Assembly (NCBI GenBank): GCA_030446305.1
Contig: JASUSA010000023.1
Location: 1-43,415 of the forward strand
Source of the DNA: Clostridiales bacterium
Lineage (GTDB): Bacteria; Bacillota; Clostridia; Peptostreptococcales; Acidaminobacteraceae
Direction of reading: 5' to 3'
DNA: 43,415 nucleotides
Positions 16,784-25,330 of the stretch are shown one piece after another; within the stretch, counting starts at the first letter, position 1; each line of letters opens with the position of its first letter. The notes below the pieces were generated by a model. It was not told the origin of the DNA. It was given only the letters and a program-made list of their open reading frames with translations, and ran no database searches. The position numbers were made by a program, and so were the translations under genes.

Positions 16784-18184
16784 ATGGATTGGGATGCGAG
16801 ATATAAATACATATTTAATCAAATACTCAATATGACGGATGATGGGTTTATCGTCGTCGATAAAGACGGCGTTGTGACAGATATCAATGACCAGTACTGT
16901 GATTTTTTGGGCATAAACAAGCGCCAAGCGATTGGCGGCTGCATCACAAATATTATTTCCAATTCCAAGATGATTGATATCGTTAAGAATGTCTATAATG
17001 AAGAAGGCGTGATTCACAAGTTTGTAGAAGGTGAGACCAAGGACAAAGACAATGATTTTCTGCTCGTCAGTCGATCTTGTGTCCTCGATGAAAACGAAGA
17101 AGTGGTCGCCGGCGTCGCGCAGGTGAAATTTCGATTTAACACGCTTAATTCAGCAAAAAAACTAATGAAAGAATACATGGAACTTGAATTCTTTAAGGAA
17201 GAATACAATAAGATCAACAATAAGAAATTTAGCTTTGATGAGATTGTCGGCAGAAACAGCAAATTTCTAGAAATGAAAAAAACGGCTTATAAAGCATCCA
17301 AAAATGCTTTCCCCGTATTGATTACCGGAGAGTCAGGAACGGGAAAAGAAGTCTTCGCCTGTTCCATTCACTACAACAGCGCCCGCCGCGATAAACCAAT
17401 GGTGAGCATCAACTGCGGCGCCATTCCCTATGAACTGCTCGAATCTGAATTATTTGGCTATGAAGAGGGCTCATTTTCAGGTGCCATTAAGGGCGGAAAA
17501 GACGGCAAGTTCATTCAGGCTGACGGTGGTACGATTTTTTTAGACGAAATTGGCGATATGCCGATTAACATGCAGGTAAAACTTCTGCGGGTTTTGCAGG
17601 AAAATGAAGTCGATAAAATCGGTGGAAAGTCGCCTATTCCCATCGACGTCAGGGTCATTGCCGCGACGCGTCGAAATTTAATCGAAATGGTGAAGCAAGG
17701 TAAGTTCAGAGAGGATTTATATTACAGGCTCAATGTCATTAACATTGAGATGATTCCACTGAGAAACAGACCGGAGGATATTGATTTGTTCTCTAATTAT
17801 TTTCTCTCTATGCTCAACAATGAATACAAATCGATTGTCACCATCACAGAAGAGGCCAGAATTTGTTTGCAGCACTATGCTTGGCCGGGTAATATTCGCG
17901 AATTAAACAATGTTATCAAGAGTGCCTATGCAACCTGCGACGACTTTGTCATTCAGCTGACAGATCTGCCTTCTAAGATGGTTACCAAACACAATGTGCA
18001 GAAGTCCAACGGCCTTGATAACCATCTATTGAAGAATATGGTTGAAGAATATGAGAGCTCAATTATCAAAGAATACTTGAGAAACTGCAATTGGAATTGT
18101 TTAGAGGCTTCTGAAAAACTAGGCATTCACAGAAGCCTGCTGTATAAGAAAATTCATAAGTATGGCATAGAACTGGAAAAATAG
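16784..18184 (+). CDS. PAS-domain sigma-54-dependent transcriptional activator
   Basis: A 466-residue enhancer-binding protein. Residues about 8-120 are a PAS sensor (MTDDGFIVVDKDGVVTDIN). The AAA+ domain starts near residue 154: Walker A GESGTGKE (182-189), sigma-54 contact loop GSFSGA (229-234, normally GAFTGA), Walker B IFLDEI (251-256), and RLNVINIEMIPLRNRPEDI. The C-terminal Fis-type helix-turn-helix includes ASEKLGIHRSLLYKKI. It remodels sigma-54 polymerase at -24/-12 promoters; the only clear one found here is at 12427, so the maoC-bcd-etfBA operon is the likely target. The ATG at 16784 follows a weak G-rich site (GGGGTTGGG) and is favoured by the PAS start; a TTG at 16748 would lie in the inverted repeat. 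The signal sensed is unknown. Confidence 0.9.
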   Translation: MDWDARYKYIFNQILNMTDDGFIVVDKDGVVTDINDQYCDFLGINKRQAIGGCITNIISNSKMIDIVKNVYNEEGVIHKFVEGETKDKDNDFLLVSRSCVLDENEEVVAGVAQVKFRFNTLNSAKKLMKEYMELEFFKEEYNKINNKKFSFDEIVGRNSKFLEMKKTAYKASKNAFPVLITGESGTGKEVFACSIHYNSARRDKPMVSINCGAIPYELLESELFGYEEGSFSGAIKGGKDGKFIQADGGTIFLDEIGDMPINMQVKLLRVLQENEVDKIGGKSPIPIDVRVIAATRRNLIEMVKQGKFREDLYYRLNVINIEMIPLRNRPEDIDLFSNYFLSMLNNEYKSIVTITEEARICLQHYAWPGNIRELNNVIKSAYATCDDFVIQLTDLPSKMVTKHNVQKSNGLDNHLLKNMVEEYESSIIKEYLRNCNWNCLEASEKLGIHRSLLYKKIHKYGIELEK

Positions 18185-18234
18185 TTAATACGACTGACTT
18201 AAGGTGGTGTAATGCCTTATTTAAAATGACAAAT

Positions 18235-18288
18235 AAAAACGACAAGTTTTTCGTCCTGATACCTTCTGGAGAACACTTGTCGTTTTTT
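18235..18288 (+). terminator. Intrinsic terminator after the sigma-54 activator
   Basis: Complementary arms ACGACAAGT and ACTTGTCGT (within 18235-18247 and 18275-18284) are followed by six T. The A-rich 5' side could also allow function on the opposite strand. Confidence 0.85.
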
Positions 18289-18358
18289 ATGTTTATCAAG
18301 CCGTTAAAACGCTGTCATAAGCGTGTTTTTAAGATATGTAAACATTTATTGCTAGGTA

Positions 18359-18387
18359 TTGACATTCATACAATGAACCGTTACTAT
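18359..18387 (+). promoter_or_regulatory. Promoter of the lysine riboswitch-dapA transcript
   Basis: A perfect -35 TTGACA (18359-18364), a 17-nt spacer and TACTAT (18382-18387) lie about 18 nt upstream of the riboswitch P1 stem. Confidence 0.8.
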
Positions 18388-18404
18388 AGTAGATAACTCA
18401 ATAA

Positions 18405-18573
18405 AGTAGAGGTGCACCAATGATAAGTAAGCGTTTTGATGTATGTGGGTACATTAGAGAAACGCTAAAAGGCAAAGGTGCCGAAGTGCGTAATGCCCAC
18501 GTCATTACAATCTGGTTGGTCTGTTAACAGCAAGCCAACTGTCATAGGCTGAGAAAGCATATGGAGTGCTACT
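18405..18573 (+). ncRNA. Lysine riboswitch (L-box)
   Basis: The 169-nt region carries the conserved L-box elements in order: AGTAGAGGTGC at the P1/P2 side, GGTGCCGAAG, CTGGTTGG, ACTGTCATAGGCTG, and TGGAGTGCTACT, which closes P1 (AGTAG 18405-18409 with CTACT 18569-18573). It precedes dapA and is followed by an intrinsic terminator, fitting transcription attenuation at high lysine (established for this riboswitch class). Confidence 0.93.
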
Positions 18574-18604
18574 GATGATTTATTTAAATAATGATGATTC
18601 GTCC

Positions 18605-18634
18605 ACAGCTAGTACTCTCTCTGGCTGTTTTTTT
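18605..18634 (+). terminator. Riboswitch-controlled terminator before dapA
   Basis: ACAGCTAG (18605-18612) pairs with CTGGCTGT (18621-18628, one G-U pair) and runs into a T7 tract. It sits between the lysine aptamer and the dapA ribosome binding site, as expected for the expression platform. Confidence 0.88.
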
Positions 18635-18686
18635 GTGTACCAAAGCAAAGAAACAACACACGATAACGAATGAAGAGGAGAATAAA

Positions 18687-19574
18687 ATGGCACTTTTTAA
18701 AGGCTCTGGTGTGGCCATCGTTACACCGTTTAAAGAAGATTTAACGGTTGATTATGATCGACTGGAAACACTTATTGAATTTCAAATTGAAAATGGTACG
18801 GATGCGATTATCATTTGCGGTACAACCGGTGAAGCATCGACACTGACAGATGATGAGCAAATTGATTGTATTGCAGCAGCAGTGAAGTATACCAATAAGC
18901 GCGTACCGGTTATTGCAGGAACCGGCAGCAATGATACGAGACATGGAATCAGCCTTTCGCAAAGAGCTGAGGCCGTCGGTGCAGATGGTCTTTTGCACGT
19001 AACGCCTTACTACAATAAAACGAGTCAAAAAGGGCTTTATGAACACTATAAGGCGATTGCTGAATCGGTTAATATGCCAATCATACTATATAATGTACCG
19101 AGCAGAACGGGGATGAACATTTTGCCGGATACGGCGTTAAAGCTTTCAGCAATTGACAATATTGTTGCCATCAAGGAAGCAAGTGGCAATATCGCACAGG
19201 TGGCAGAGCTCGCACAGAAATGTGCCGGTAAACTGGATATATACTCCGGCAATGACGATCAGGTACTGCCGCTCTTGTCACTGGGCGGCGTGGGTGTCAT
19301 CTCTGTTGCTGCAAATGTTATACCAAGAGAGATGCACGATATGGTCGCTTTGTACTTAGAAGGCAAACATCAAGAGAGCTTAGCGCTTCAACTTGATTGC
19401 CTGCCGCTGATTAATGCGCTATTCTGCGATGTTAACCCAATACCGGTGAAGTCAGCGCTTAACATTTTAGGCGGTGATTTGAGTTCAGGGCCGTGTAGAG
19501 CACCACTTACGACACTGGAACCGCATCATCAAGAAATGCTCACGAATCTTCTGAACCAATATTTTAAACGCTAA
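18687..19574 (+). CDS. dapA: 4-hydroxy-tetrahydrodipicolinate synthase
   Basis: A 295-residue TIM-barrel aldolase condensing pyruvate with aspartate semialdehyde, the committed step toward diaminopimelate and lysine. Diagnostic residues are present: T46/T47 in GTTGEAST, Y109 in TPYYNK, Y135 and R140 in YNVPSRTG, and the Schiff-base lysine K163 in AIKEASGN. The ATG at 18687 follows AAGAGGAGAATAAA; an in-frame ATG at 18591 lies upstream of the attenuator terminator and would add an unrelated peptide, so it is rejected. The gene stands alone behind a lysine riboswitch, so it is repressed when lysine is plentiful. Confidence 0.96.
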   Translation: MALFKGSGVAIVTPFKEDLTVDYDRLETLIEFQIENGTDAIIICGTTGEASTLTDDEQIDCIAAAVKYTNKRVPVIAGTGSNDTRHGISLSQRAEAVGADGLLHVTPYYNKTSQKGLYEHYKAIAESVNMPIILYNVPSRTGMNILPDTALKLSAIDNIVAIKEASGNIAQVAELAQKCAGKLDIYSGNDDQVLPLLSLGGVGVISVAANVIPREMHDMVALYLEGKHQESLALQLDCLPLINALFCDVNPIPVKSALNILGGDLSSGPCRAPLTTLEPHHQEMLTNLLNQYFKR

Positions 19575-19775
19575 ACGAAGTGCGCAGTGATTAGCATTGA
19601 AACGAAGTTAAGGCATTTTAAGCCAAGTACTTCGCCAAAGAAATTGCATCATTCAAATTTTAATCCTTTACGACAATAGGTATTATTTTCATAAGATGGG
19701 AACACAAATATTGTAGCAAAGGCTCAACTAAAGGTAATGATACAATTGCCTTTGTTGAGGAAATTGCATATAAAG

Positions 19776-19862
19776 AAAACCCTTTTGCAATACGACGATC
19801 GCGTATGTTAGATAAAGCATGTGATTTTACGCGTTTTATGGTGCAAAGGGGTTTTATTTTTT
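19776..19862 (+). terminator. Large hairpin with T tract after dapA
   Basis: AAAACCCTTTTGCA (19776-19789) pairs with TGCAAAGGGGTTTT (19842-19855, one G-U), enclosing an inner CGCGTA/TACGCG stem, and is followed by a T-rich run. It is probably the end of the dapA transcript. A weaker CAAAGGC/GCCTTTG hairpin lies at 19717-19754. No gene is seen in 19575-19979. Confidence 0.6.
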
Positions 19863-19914
19863 TATCATGAGTATGAAAATCGCTGTGATGTAAATGCGTT
19901 TTTTACTTGCCGAT

Positions 19915-19944
19915 TTGACAAAATGATTGTTAAACATTTAAACT
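19915..19944 (+). promoter_or_regulatory. Probable promoter of the BCCT transporter gene
   Basis: A perfect TTGACA (19915-19920) is followed after 17-18 nt by TTAAAC/TAAACT, a moderate -10. The coding region starts at 19980. Confidence 0.45.
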
Positions 19945-19979
19945 ATTAGTGTTGCAATAGAAAAGGAAGTGAAGACATA

Positions 19980-21782
19980 TTGGAAGATGAAAGAAAAAGA
20001 AGACTTGAATCAAAGCGGGAATTGGCTAAAAAACTAAAAAAAGCTGAGACCGAAGCAAGAAAAAAAGCAATCAAAAATAGAAAGCAGTTTAAGGGACTTC
20101 AAATTAGACCGACGGCATCATTGTTTGATGATGCAGGGAAACAGGAACCCGGTGAAAACAACTGGTCAGGGTATGGTTTTGATGTACATCCCCAAGTGAC
20201 CTTTGCCTCTGCCATTATAATGGTTGTTTTTATTGTGCTGACATTGCTTTATCCAGAGTCAGCACAGACGCTGTTCACGAATTTAATGCAAAACATTTCG
20301 AAAAATGCCGGCTGGTTTTTTGTCATGGCGGCAAATATCTTTATCATTGCGGCACTCTACTTTGCCTTTGGCAGTTACGGTAATATTAAAATCGGCGGCA
20401 ATGATGCACAGCCGGAGTTTAGTAAATTTGGTTGGTATGCCATGCTGCTCAGTGCCGGCATGGGGATTGGCCTGCTCTTTTGGAGCGTTGGCGAACCCAT
20501 CAGCCATTTTCTATCGCCATCACCAATGTTTGGCAATATCGCCGCAGGATCACCGGCGGCAGCGCAGGCGGCTATGGTGACGACCTTTTTCCACTGGGGT
20601 ATTCATCCTTGGGCGATTTATTCGATCGTGGGCTTAGGCCTCGCCTTTTTTGCCTATAACAACGGCTTGCCGCTTACAATTAGATCTGTTTTTTACCCTT
20701 TAATCGGTAATAAGATCTATGGGTTTTGGGGTAATGTCATTGATGTATTATCTGTTCTGGCAACGCTCACAGGGTTGGCGACATCATTGGGATTAGGGGT
20801 TGCACAGGTAAATGCAGGCCTTAATTTCCTCTTTGGCATTAAAATAAGCCTTGGCATACAAGTGGTTCTCATAGCTGTTATTACAGGGATGGCCACAACT
20901 TCTGTTGTCATGGGCCTCGATGGCGGTGTCAAGCGGTTAAGTGAAATTAATATGGGGCTTGCTGCAATTTTTATGCTGATCATCCTAATTGTTGGGCCAA
21001 CCGTTTTTATTTTAAGTGGTTTTACCCAAAACATTGGCGCGTATTTGTCGAATATTATTGAAATGAGTCTCTGGACAGAGACATTCCGAAACACCAATTG
21101 GCAAGGGGCATGGACTATTTTTTACTGGGCTTGGTGGATCTCTTGGTCGCCGTTTGTCGGCATGTTTATCGCAAGGATTTCCAAGGGGCGTACCGTAAGA
21201 GAATTTATTCTCGGCGTTATGCTGATTCCAACGCTGTTGTCCTTTTTCTGGATGAGTGTCTTCGGCGGCACGGCGATTTACCTACAGATGAATCAGATTG
21301 GCGATATAGCAGGTGCTGTATCACAGGATGTGGCAATTGCTTTGTTTGCAATGCTTGAGCATCTACCTGCAACGCGGTTTCTCTCCATTATCGGGATTAT
21401 TCTCGTAACGGTGTTTTTTGTAACTTCTTCGGATTCGGGCTCGTTAGTCGTCGATCACCTTACTTCAGGCGGTAAACTGGATTCACCTATTCCACAAAGA
21501 GTCTTCTGGGCTGTCATGGAAGGTGTCGTTGCGGCGGCGCTGCTCATGGGTGGCGGACTGACGGCACTTCAAACGGCATCGGTGATGACGGGGCTGCCAT
21601 TTGCCATTATCCTCATTATTTTGGTCTATTCGCTGAAGCTGGGGCTTCAGCAGGAGTATGAGGTTGAAGAGGCCGTCCGGCGAAGGCTTCGCGAAGTGGA
21701 AGAAGAACATTTTCTCAACGAAGCCGTTGCCATTGCCGTTCAAGAAGAGGTCAATGCAGAACTGGAGAACAGGGAGCTGTAG
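19980..21782 (+). CDS. BCCT-family betaine/choline/carnitine transporter
   Basis: A 600-residue secondary transporter for a trimethylammonium compound such as glycine betaine, choline or carnitine. Core signatures are SVGEPISHF and the tryptophan-rich WTIFYWAWWISWSPFVGMFI with ARISKGRTVREF, in about 12 membrane segments. The start is TTG at 19980, after GGAAGTGAAGACATAT; no in-frame ATG is nearby. About 65 residues precede the first membrane segment, the first 44 strongly basic (about 18 K/R against 7 D/E). The last 45 residues are acidic and helical (about 14 E against 5 R). In BetP the tail charges are arranged the other way round. Role: osmoprotection or substrate uptake for fermentation. 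Single-gene transcript with its own promoter and terminator. Confidence 0.9.
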   Translation: MEDERKRRLESKRELAKKLKKAETEARKKAIKNRKQFKGLQIRPTASLFDDAGKQEPGENNWSGYGFDVHPQVTFASAIIMVVFIVLTLLYPESAQTLFTNLMQNISKNAGWFFVMAANIFIIAALYFAFGSYGNIKIGGNDAQPEFSKFGWYAMLLSAGMGIGLLFWSVGEPISHFLSPSPMFGNIAAGSPAAAQAAMVTTFFHWGIHPWAIYSIVGLGLAFFAYNNGLPLTIRSVFYPLIGNKIYGFWGNVIDVLSVLATLTGLATSLGLGVAQVNAGLNFLFGIKISLGIQVVLIAVITGMATTSVVMGLDGGVKRLSEINMGLAAIFMLIILIVGPTVFILSGFTQNIGAYLSNIIEMSLWTETFRNTNWQGAWTIFYWAWWISWSPFVGMFIARISKGRTVREFILGVMLIPTLLSFFWMSVFGGTAIYLQMNQIGDIAGAVSQDVAIALFAMLEHLPATRFLSIIGIILVTVFFVTSSDSGSLVVDHLTSGGKLDSPIPQRVFWAVMEGVVAAALLMGGGLTALQTASVMTGLPFAIILIILVYSLKLGLQQEYEVEEAVRRRLREVEEEHFLNEAVAIAVQEEVNAELENREL

Positions 21783-21946
21783 TGTAAAGTGGTTATGCAT
21801 GAGCGTTAGCTGTGATTTGCGTAATGATCTTACGTGCAAACAAGTGAAATATAAAACGAATTGGTATACGAAGCTAATGAACATGAAATAAATAGCAATG
21901 AAAAGAATGCAATATGAAAGGACAGTTGTAAAATAGACTTCTATTC

Positions 21947-21990
21947 AAAATAGCCAGAACCAGTCTTAATTGACCGGTTCTGGCTATTTT
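21947..21990. terminator. Strong terminator after the BCCT gene
   Basis: A perfect 15-bp stem (21947-21961 with 21976-21990; core AATAGCCAGAACC) with a 14-nt loop, ending in TTTT on the plus strand and preceded by AAAA, so it may act in both directions. Confidence 0.85.
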
Positions 21991-22146
21991 GATATAGAAA
22001 GATATCAAGCGCGGTTTTAAAGAACCTGTTTAGATGCGTTATGACTTTTTTACGATGAAGGTCTTACGCTTTTTAACGATTACACATTTCAATATAATAA
22101 AGAATAAACATGTTAAAATGAATTTTTTAGTTGCTATTTGCTAAAT

Positions 22147-22725
22147 TTATCCTTTGAGCGTGTAAAGATTTCTTTCGACGCCAAACTCGTATAACATTTC
22201 ACTGAGTCCAATTTCTCGAAGCTGTGTAATTTGCTTTGCCATTTCAATTGGTGCTATAGGCATATCTGTCAATATCCATTCGATAGCTAGATTTATAGAG
22301 GCAAGTGAATGATAACGAGAAGCAAATCGCAATTTCTCTGGAAGTAAATTGTTATTAAGATGGAGCTTATGCCAATTTAAATCGTAATTTATCGCAAATT
22401 CAATAATAAATTCTCGAAGACAATTTTGACCTGACATCATACATGCTGATTTCAAAAAAATATGATGCGCGGCAATACGATAATAGTAATCAAGGGTGTT
22501 AGAATAATAATCCTTGCTTAAATTTGTTTCTAAGAAGCTTTTTAATACGCGATTTAGGTAGACCCATTGTATGAGATCTTGCTTGTCTTTAAAGTGATTG
22601 TAGAATGTTTGTCTGCTGATCCCGGTTTTTTCCATTAAGTCTTTTACGGTAATGTTTTTCATTTTTTTTTCTGCACATAATTGTAGTATAGCATCTGCTA
22701 AAATATCATTTATACAAATTGCCAT
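22147..22725 (-). CDS. TetR/AcrR-family transcriptional regulator
   Basis: A 192-residue regulator. Residues 1-50 are the TetR-type DNA-binding domain (DILADAILQLCAEKKMKNITVKDLMEKTGISRQTFYNHFKDKQDLI), with the highly conserved SRQTFYNHFKDK recognition helix. The ligand domain resembles the DhaS-like TetR group in size. AGGGGAGTAGTAC precedes the ATG on the minus strand. It is transcribed away from the MFS and fermentation genes, so it may control them, although about 1.1 kb separates them. A candidate operator (TAAATA-N8-TATTTA, 22758-22777) lies just upstream of its own start. The ligand is unknown. Confidence 0.88.
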   Translation of the reverse strand: MAICINDILADAILQLCAEKKMKNITVKDLMEKTGISRQTFYNHFKDKQDLIQWVYLNRVLKSFLETNLSKDYYSNTLDYYYRIAAHHIFLKSACMMSGQNCLREFIIEFAINYDLNWHKLHLNNNLLPEKLRFASRYHSLASINLAIEWILTDMPIAPIEMAKQITQLREIGLSEMLYEFGVERNLYTLKG

Positions 22726-23545
22726 GTACTACTCCCCTCCCTTTCAAGCATAAAAGTTAAATAGATATGGTTATTTAGGATAAATTAAAAATGTTCAGCA
22801 AACTATTTTTTATACTCATCATATATCAATGAATTGAAAAACTAACTTCTGTTTATAAATTCAAGCGGTACTAGACTGTATAATGATTTATGATCTCCCT
22901 AAAAATAAAGCAATCTTTGCCATTGAGAACAGTAGGGGGAATTTGACTTTTCTTGAAGAGGATCTCAGAACAGAAGTGGCGTTAAAAATTCTGTCAATAT
23001 ATGGGCATAAGCGTATTTGCTGCTCATGCAGACTTTAAACCTCCTTTCATACACATGATTGCCAACAATCTTAGCGAGATTGTCTACCCTTAGGCAGGCG
23101 GTGCGCTTGTAAATTTAGATGCACAAAAGATCTGCCTATATCTCAATACAGAACGATTTCGTTTGTTTTTCCATGCTATAATCTTTGCCATCTATCTTTC
23201 TATTATAAAGCATTTATAAAGAAAACGCTTTTTACTTATGCTTATTCTAATTAGATCACAAAGGCGAACACGATAGCTTGCATACGGCAGGATAAATTAC
23301 TATATTGCTTGAGGGGATGCATCTGTCGTTAGTAGCTCACAAATAGGAAGTTCGGAAGATATAGAGTTTGATCTATCATTGTTCTATAAAGCGATGGCCT
23401 TGTGAGCATTTTTATGTATGAGTAGGTCATTAATAAATTCCGTCGCTATCATTGCAAGGAAATAATTAATATTTTATCAGATGATAATAAAATATATGGA
23501 ATGGATACATTGAGCAATTTTGACATGATAATAATCAATTCTAGG
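22726..23545. other. Long intergenic region without an intact gene
   Basis: About 820 bp between the TetR gene and an orphan terminator hold only short broken frames. One run near 23000-23090 translates as MGISVFAAHADFKPPFIH and on to a stop, with more open sequence after it, so a decayed gene is possible. I do not recognise it. The AT-rich stretch nearest the TetR start probably contains its promoter and operator. Confidence 0.4.
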
Positions 23546-23569
23546 ATTCCCCTCTAAGGGGAATTTTTT
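23546..23569 (+). terminator. Orphan intrinsic terminator
   Basis: ATTCCCCT (23546-23553) pairs with AGGGGAAT (23557-23564) around a CTA loop, followed by six T. No gene is recognised upstream on the plus strand, so it ends either a decayed gene or an unannotated transcript. Confidence 0.85.
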
Positions 23570-23814
23570 ATTGCCCACAAAATTTCAGAAAACATTAGGC
23601 GCTGGCTTGCTACTATGTATTTTATCAACTTCATTTTATACCGTAAATTGACACTATTTGAAATGTATCAACATATAGACAAAGGGCACTGTTCTGTAAG
23701 TTGTGCTGCAATTAAAGGTACTGTTAGAATAAATATGAAAATGGAGTGTCAGTTGTAAGACGGTAAAACAGTGCGGTTGCGACAAAATAATTATTTTTTT
23801 TGGGGGAAAAGAAT

Positions 23815-25227
23815 ATGAATCAAAAACCTAAAACGTTATCAGACTTTTCAAAGGTACCAATGAAAGAAAAAATTGCGTATTTTATAGGTGAATGTGGGAG
23901 TTGTGGTATGTTTTACTATCTTACGATTACGCTTTCAACGTATTTTTATACGGATGTAATGCACATTTCAGCAATTACACTGGGAACCATTATCATATTC
24001 TCACGCATGTTTGACGGCGTGTCGGATTTAATTGTCGGTACGCTGGTGGACCATACACATACCAAGTGGGGAAAAGCGAGGCCTTGGGTTTTTATTTCAA
24101 CCTTTCCGTATGCACTTTCGATGATCCTCCTTTACTGCATTCCGGCATCGTGGACAAGTGCGCATCAAGTTGCTTATGTAATCATCACATATAATTTTGC
24201 GATTACGATTTGTTATACTGTCGAGAATATTCCTTGGGGCTCTTTGCCTGCTCTGATGACAAGGGATAAAGTACAGCGTTCGCAATTGCATTCTGTTCGA
24301 ATGTTGGCGAGTCCTTTAGGCAGTGCTATAGGTGTGAGCACGGCACTGCCATTAATTAATGCCTTGGGTGGGAAACAGAGTGATTGGATTCTTGTAATGA
24401 GCATACTTGCGATTGTAGGTATTTGCTGCAATGTATTGGCGGTTGTCTTAATCAAAGAACGTGTTGTAATGATTGATCCAAAAGAAAAGAAAAGCAATAA
24501 GGGGGATGTTCTTTCTGCAATTCACAATCCATATTGGTGGGTATCCATACTCATCACGCTTGTATGGAATACTTTTATAGTCGCTACATCAATTTTAACG
24601 CCTTATTATAGTAAGTATTTTCTTAATGACTCATTAATTACCACAGCGATTAATAATGCTCAAACGATTTCACTTGCAATATGTGCATTCTCATGTTATT
24701 GGCTGACGAAAAGATGGGAAAAGAGTACGATTTTAAAATTTAGTATGTTAATAACGATTTTGGGTCAGATTCTACTCATTACCAATCCTCTGAGTCTTAC
24801 GACCATAATAGTTGGTACGATTATACGCTGTGTTGGATTTGGCTGTATGGGCGCTTTGATGTTTGCCATGGCAACGGATGCAATTGAATATGGTCATTGG
24901 TATACAGGACACAGAGCAGAATCGACGACATATTCTGCGGTAGGAATAGGCAATAAAATGGGTGTTCTGATGGGGTCGGGTTTATTGACGATCCTCCTTG
25001 GCATGGCTGGTTATGATGGTTCTATGCAAGTACAAGGTGATATGGCCATGAATATGATAAAAATGCTCTACTTATGGTCACCGATTGCTTTGGCGGTTAT
25101 TACTGTCATTATTATGATGTTTTACAAGTTGGACGAAAAATATGACGCTGTTCTAAAAGATTTAAATGCCAATAAGTTTTCACCTAATGTTCAATTACAG
25201 TATAGGGAAAATGCAAGATCATATTAA
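23815..25227 (+). CDS. MFS carrier of the GPH (glycoside-pentoside-hexuronide) type
   Basis: A 470-residue, roughly 12-segment membrane transporter. The N-terminal half has KEKIAYFIGECGSCGMFYYL and the GPH/MFS_2 signature around SRMFDGVSDLIVGTLVDHTHTKWGKARPW, typical of cation symporters. Substrates of the wider family include sugars, sugar acids and other organic solutes. The ATG at 23815 is preceded by GGGGGAAAAGAAT; an in-frame TTG at 23800 overlaps that site and is rejected. It opens the run that leads to the fermentation operon, so it may import the operon's substrate rather than a sugar (inference from context). The C-terminal tail is cytosolic and hydrophilic. Confidence 0.85.
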   Translation: MNQKPKTLSDFSKVPMKEKIAYFIGECGSCGMFYYLTITLSTYFYTDVMHISAITLGTIIIFSRMFDGVSDLIVGTLVDHTHTKWGKARPWVFISTFPYALSMILLYCIPASWTSAHQVAYVIITYNFAITICYTVENIPWGSLPALMTRDKVQRSQLHSVRMLASPLGSAIGVSTALPLINALGGKQSDWILVMSILAIVGICCNVLAVVLIKERVVMIDPKEKKSNKGDVLSAIHNPYWWVSILITLVWNTFIVATSILTPYYSKYFLNDSLITTAINNAQTISLAICAFSCYWLTKRWEKSTILKFSMLITILGQILLITNPLSLTTIIVGTIIRCVGFGCMGALMFAMATDAIEYGHWYTGHRAESTTYSAVGIGNKMGVLMGSGLLTILLGMAGYDGSMQVQGDMAMNMIKMLYLWSPIALAVITVIIMMFYKLDEKYDAVLKDLNANKFSPNVQLQYRENARSY

Positions 25228-25330
25228 TGTGACAGGGAAGGGGGGATATCAAAATTTATAAATAGGGGGGGATCAAAAATATCTTGTTAATGCATTTGTT
25301 TTATTATTCAAATTGTTGAGGAGGTAAATG

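Noticed and set aside
23598-23612. Possible sigma-54 promoter (GGCGCTGGCTTGC) before the GPH carrier
   Set aside because: The spacing between GG and GC is 9 nt, not the required 10, and the distance to the gene is large.
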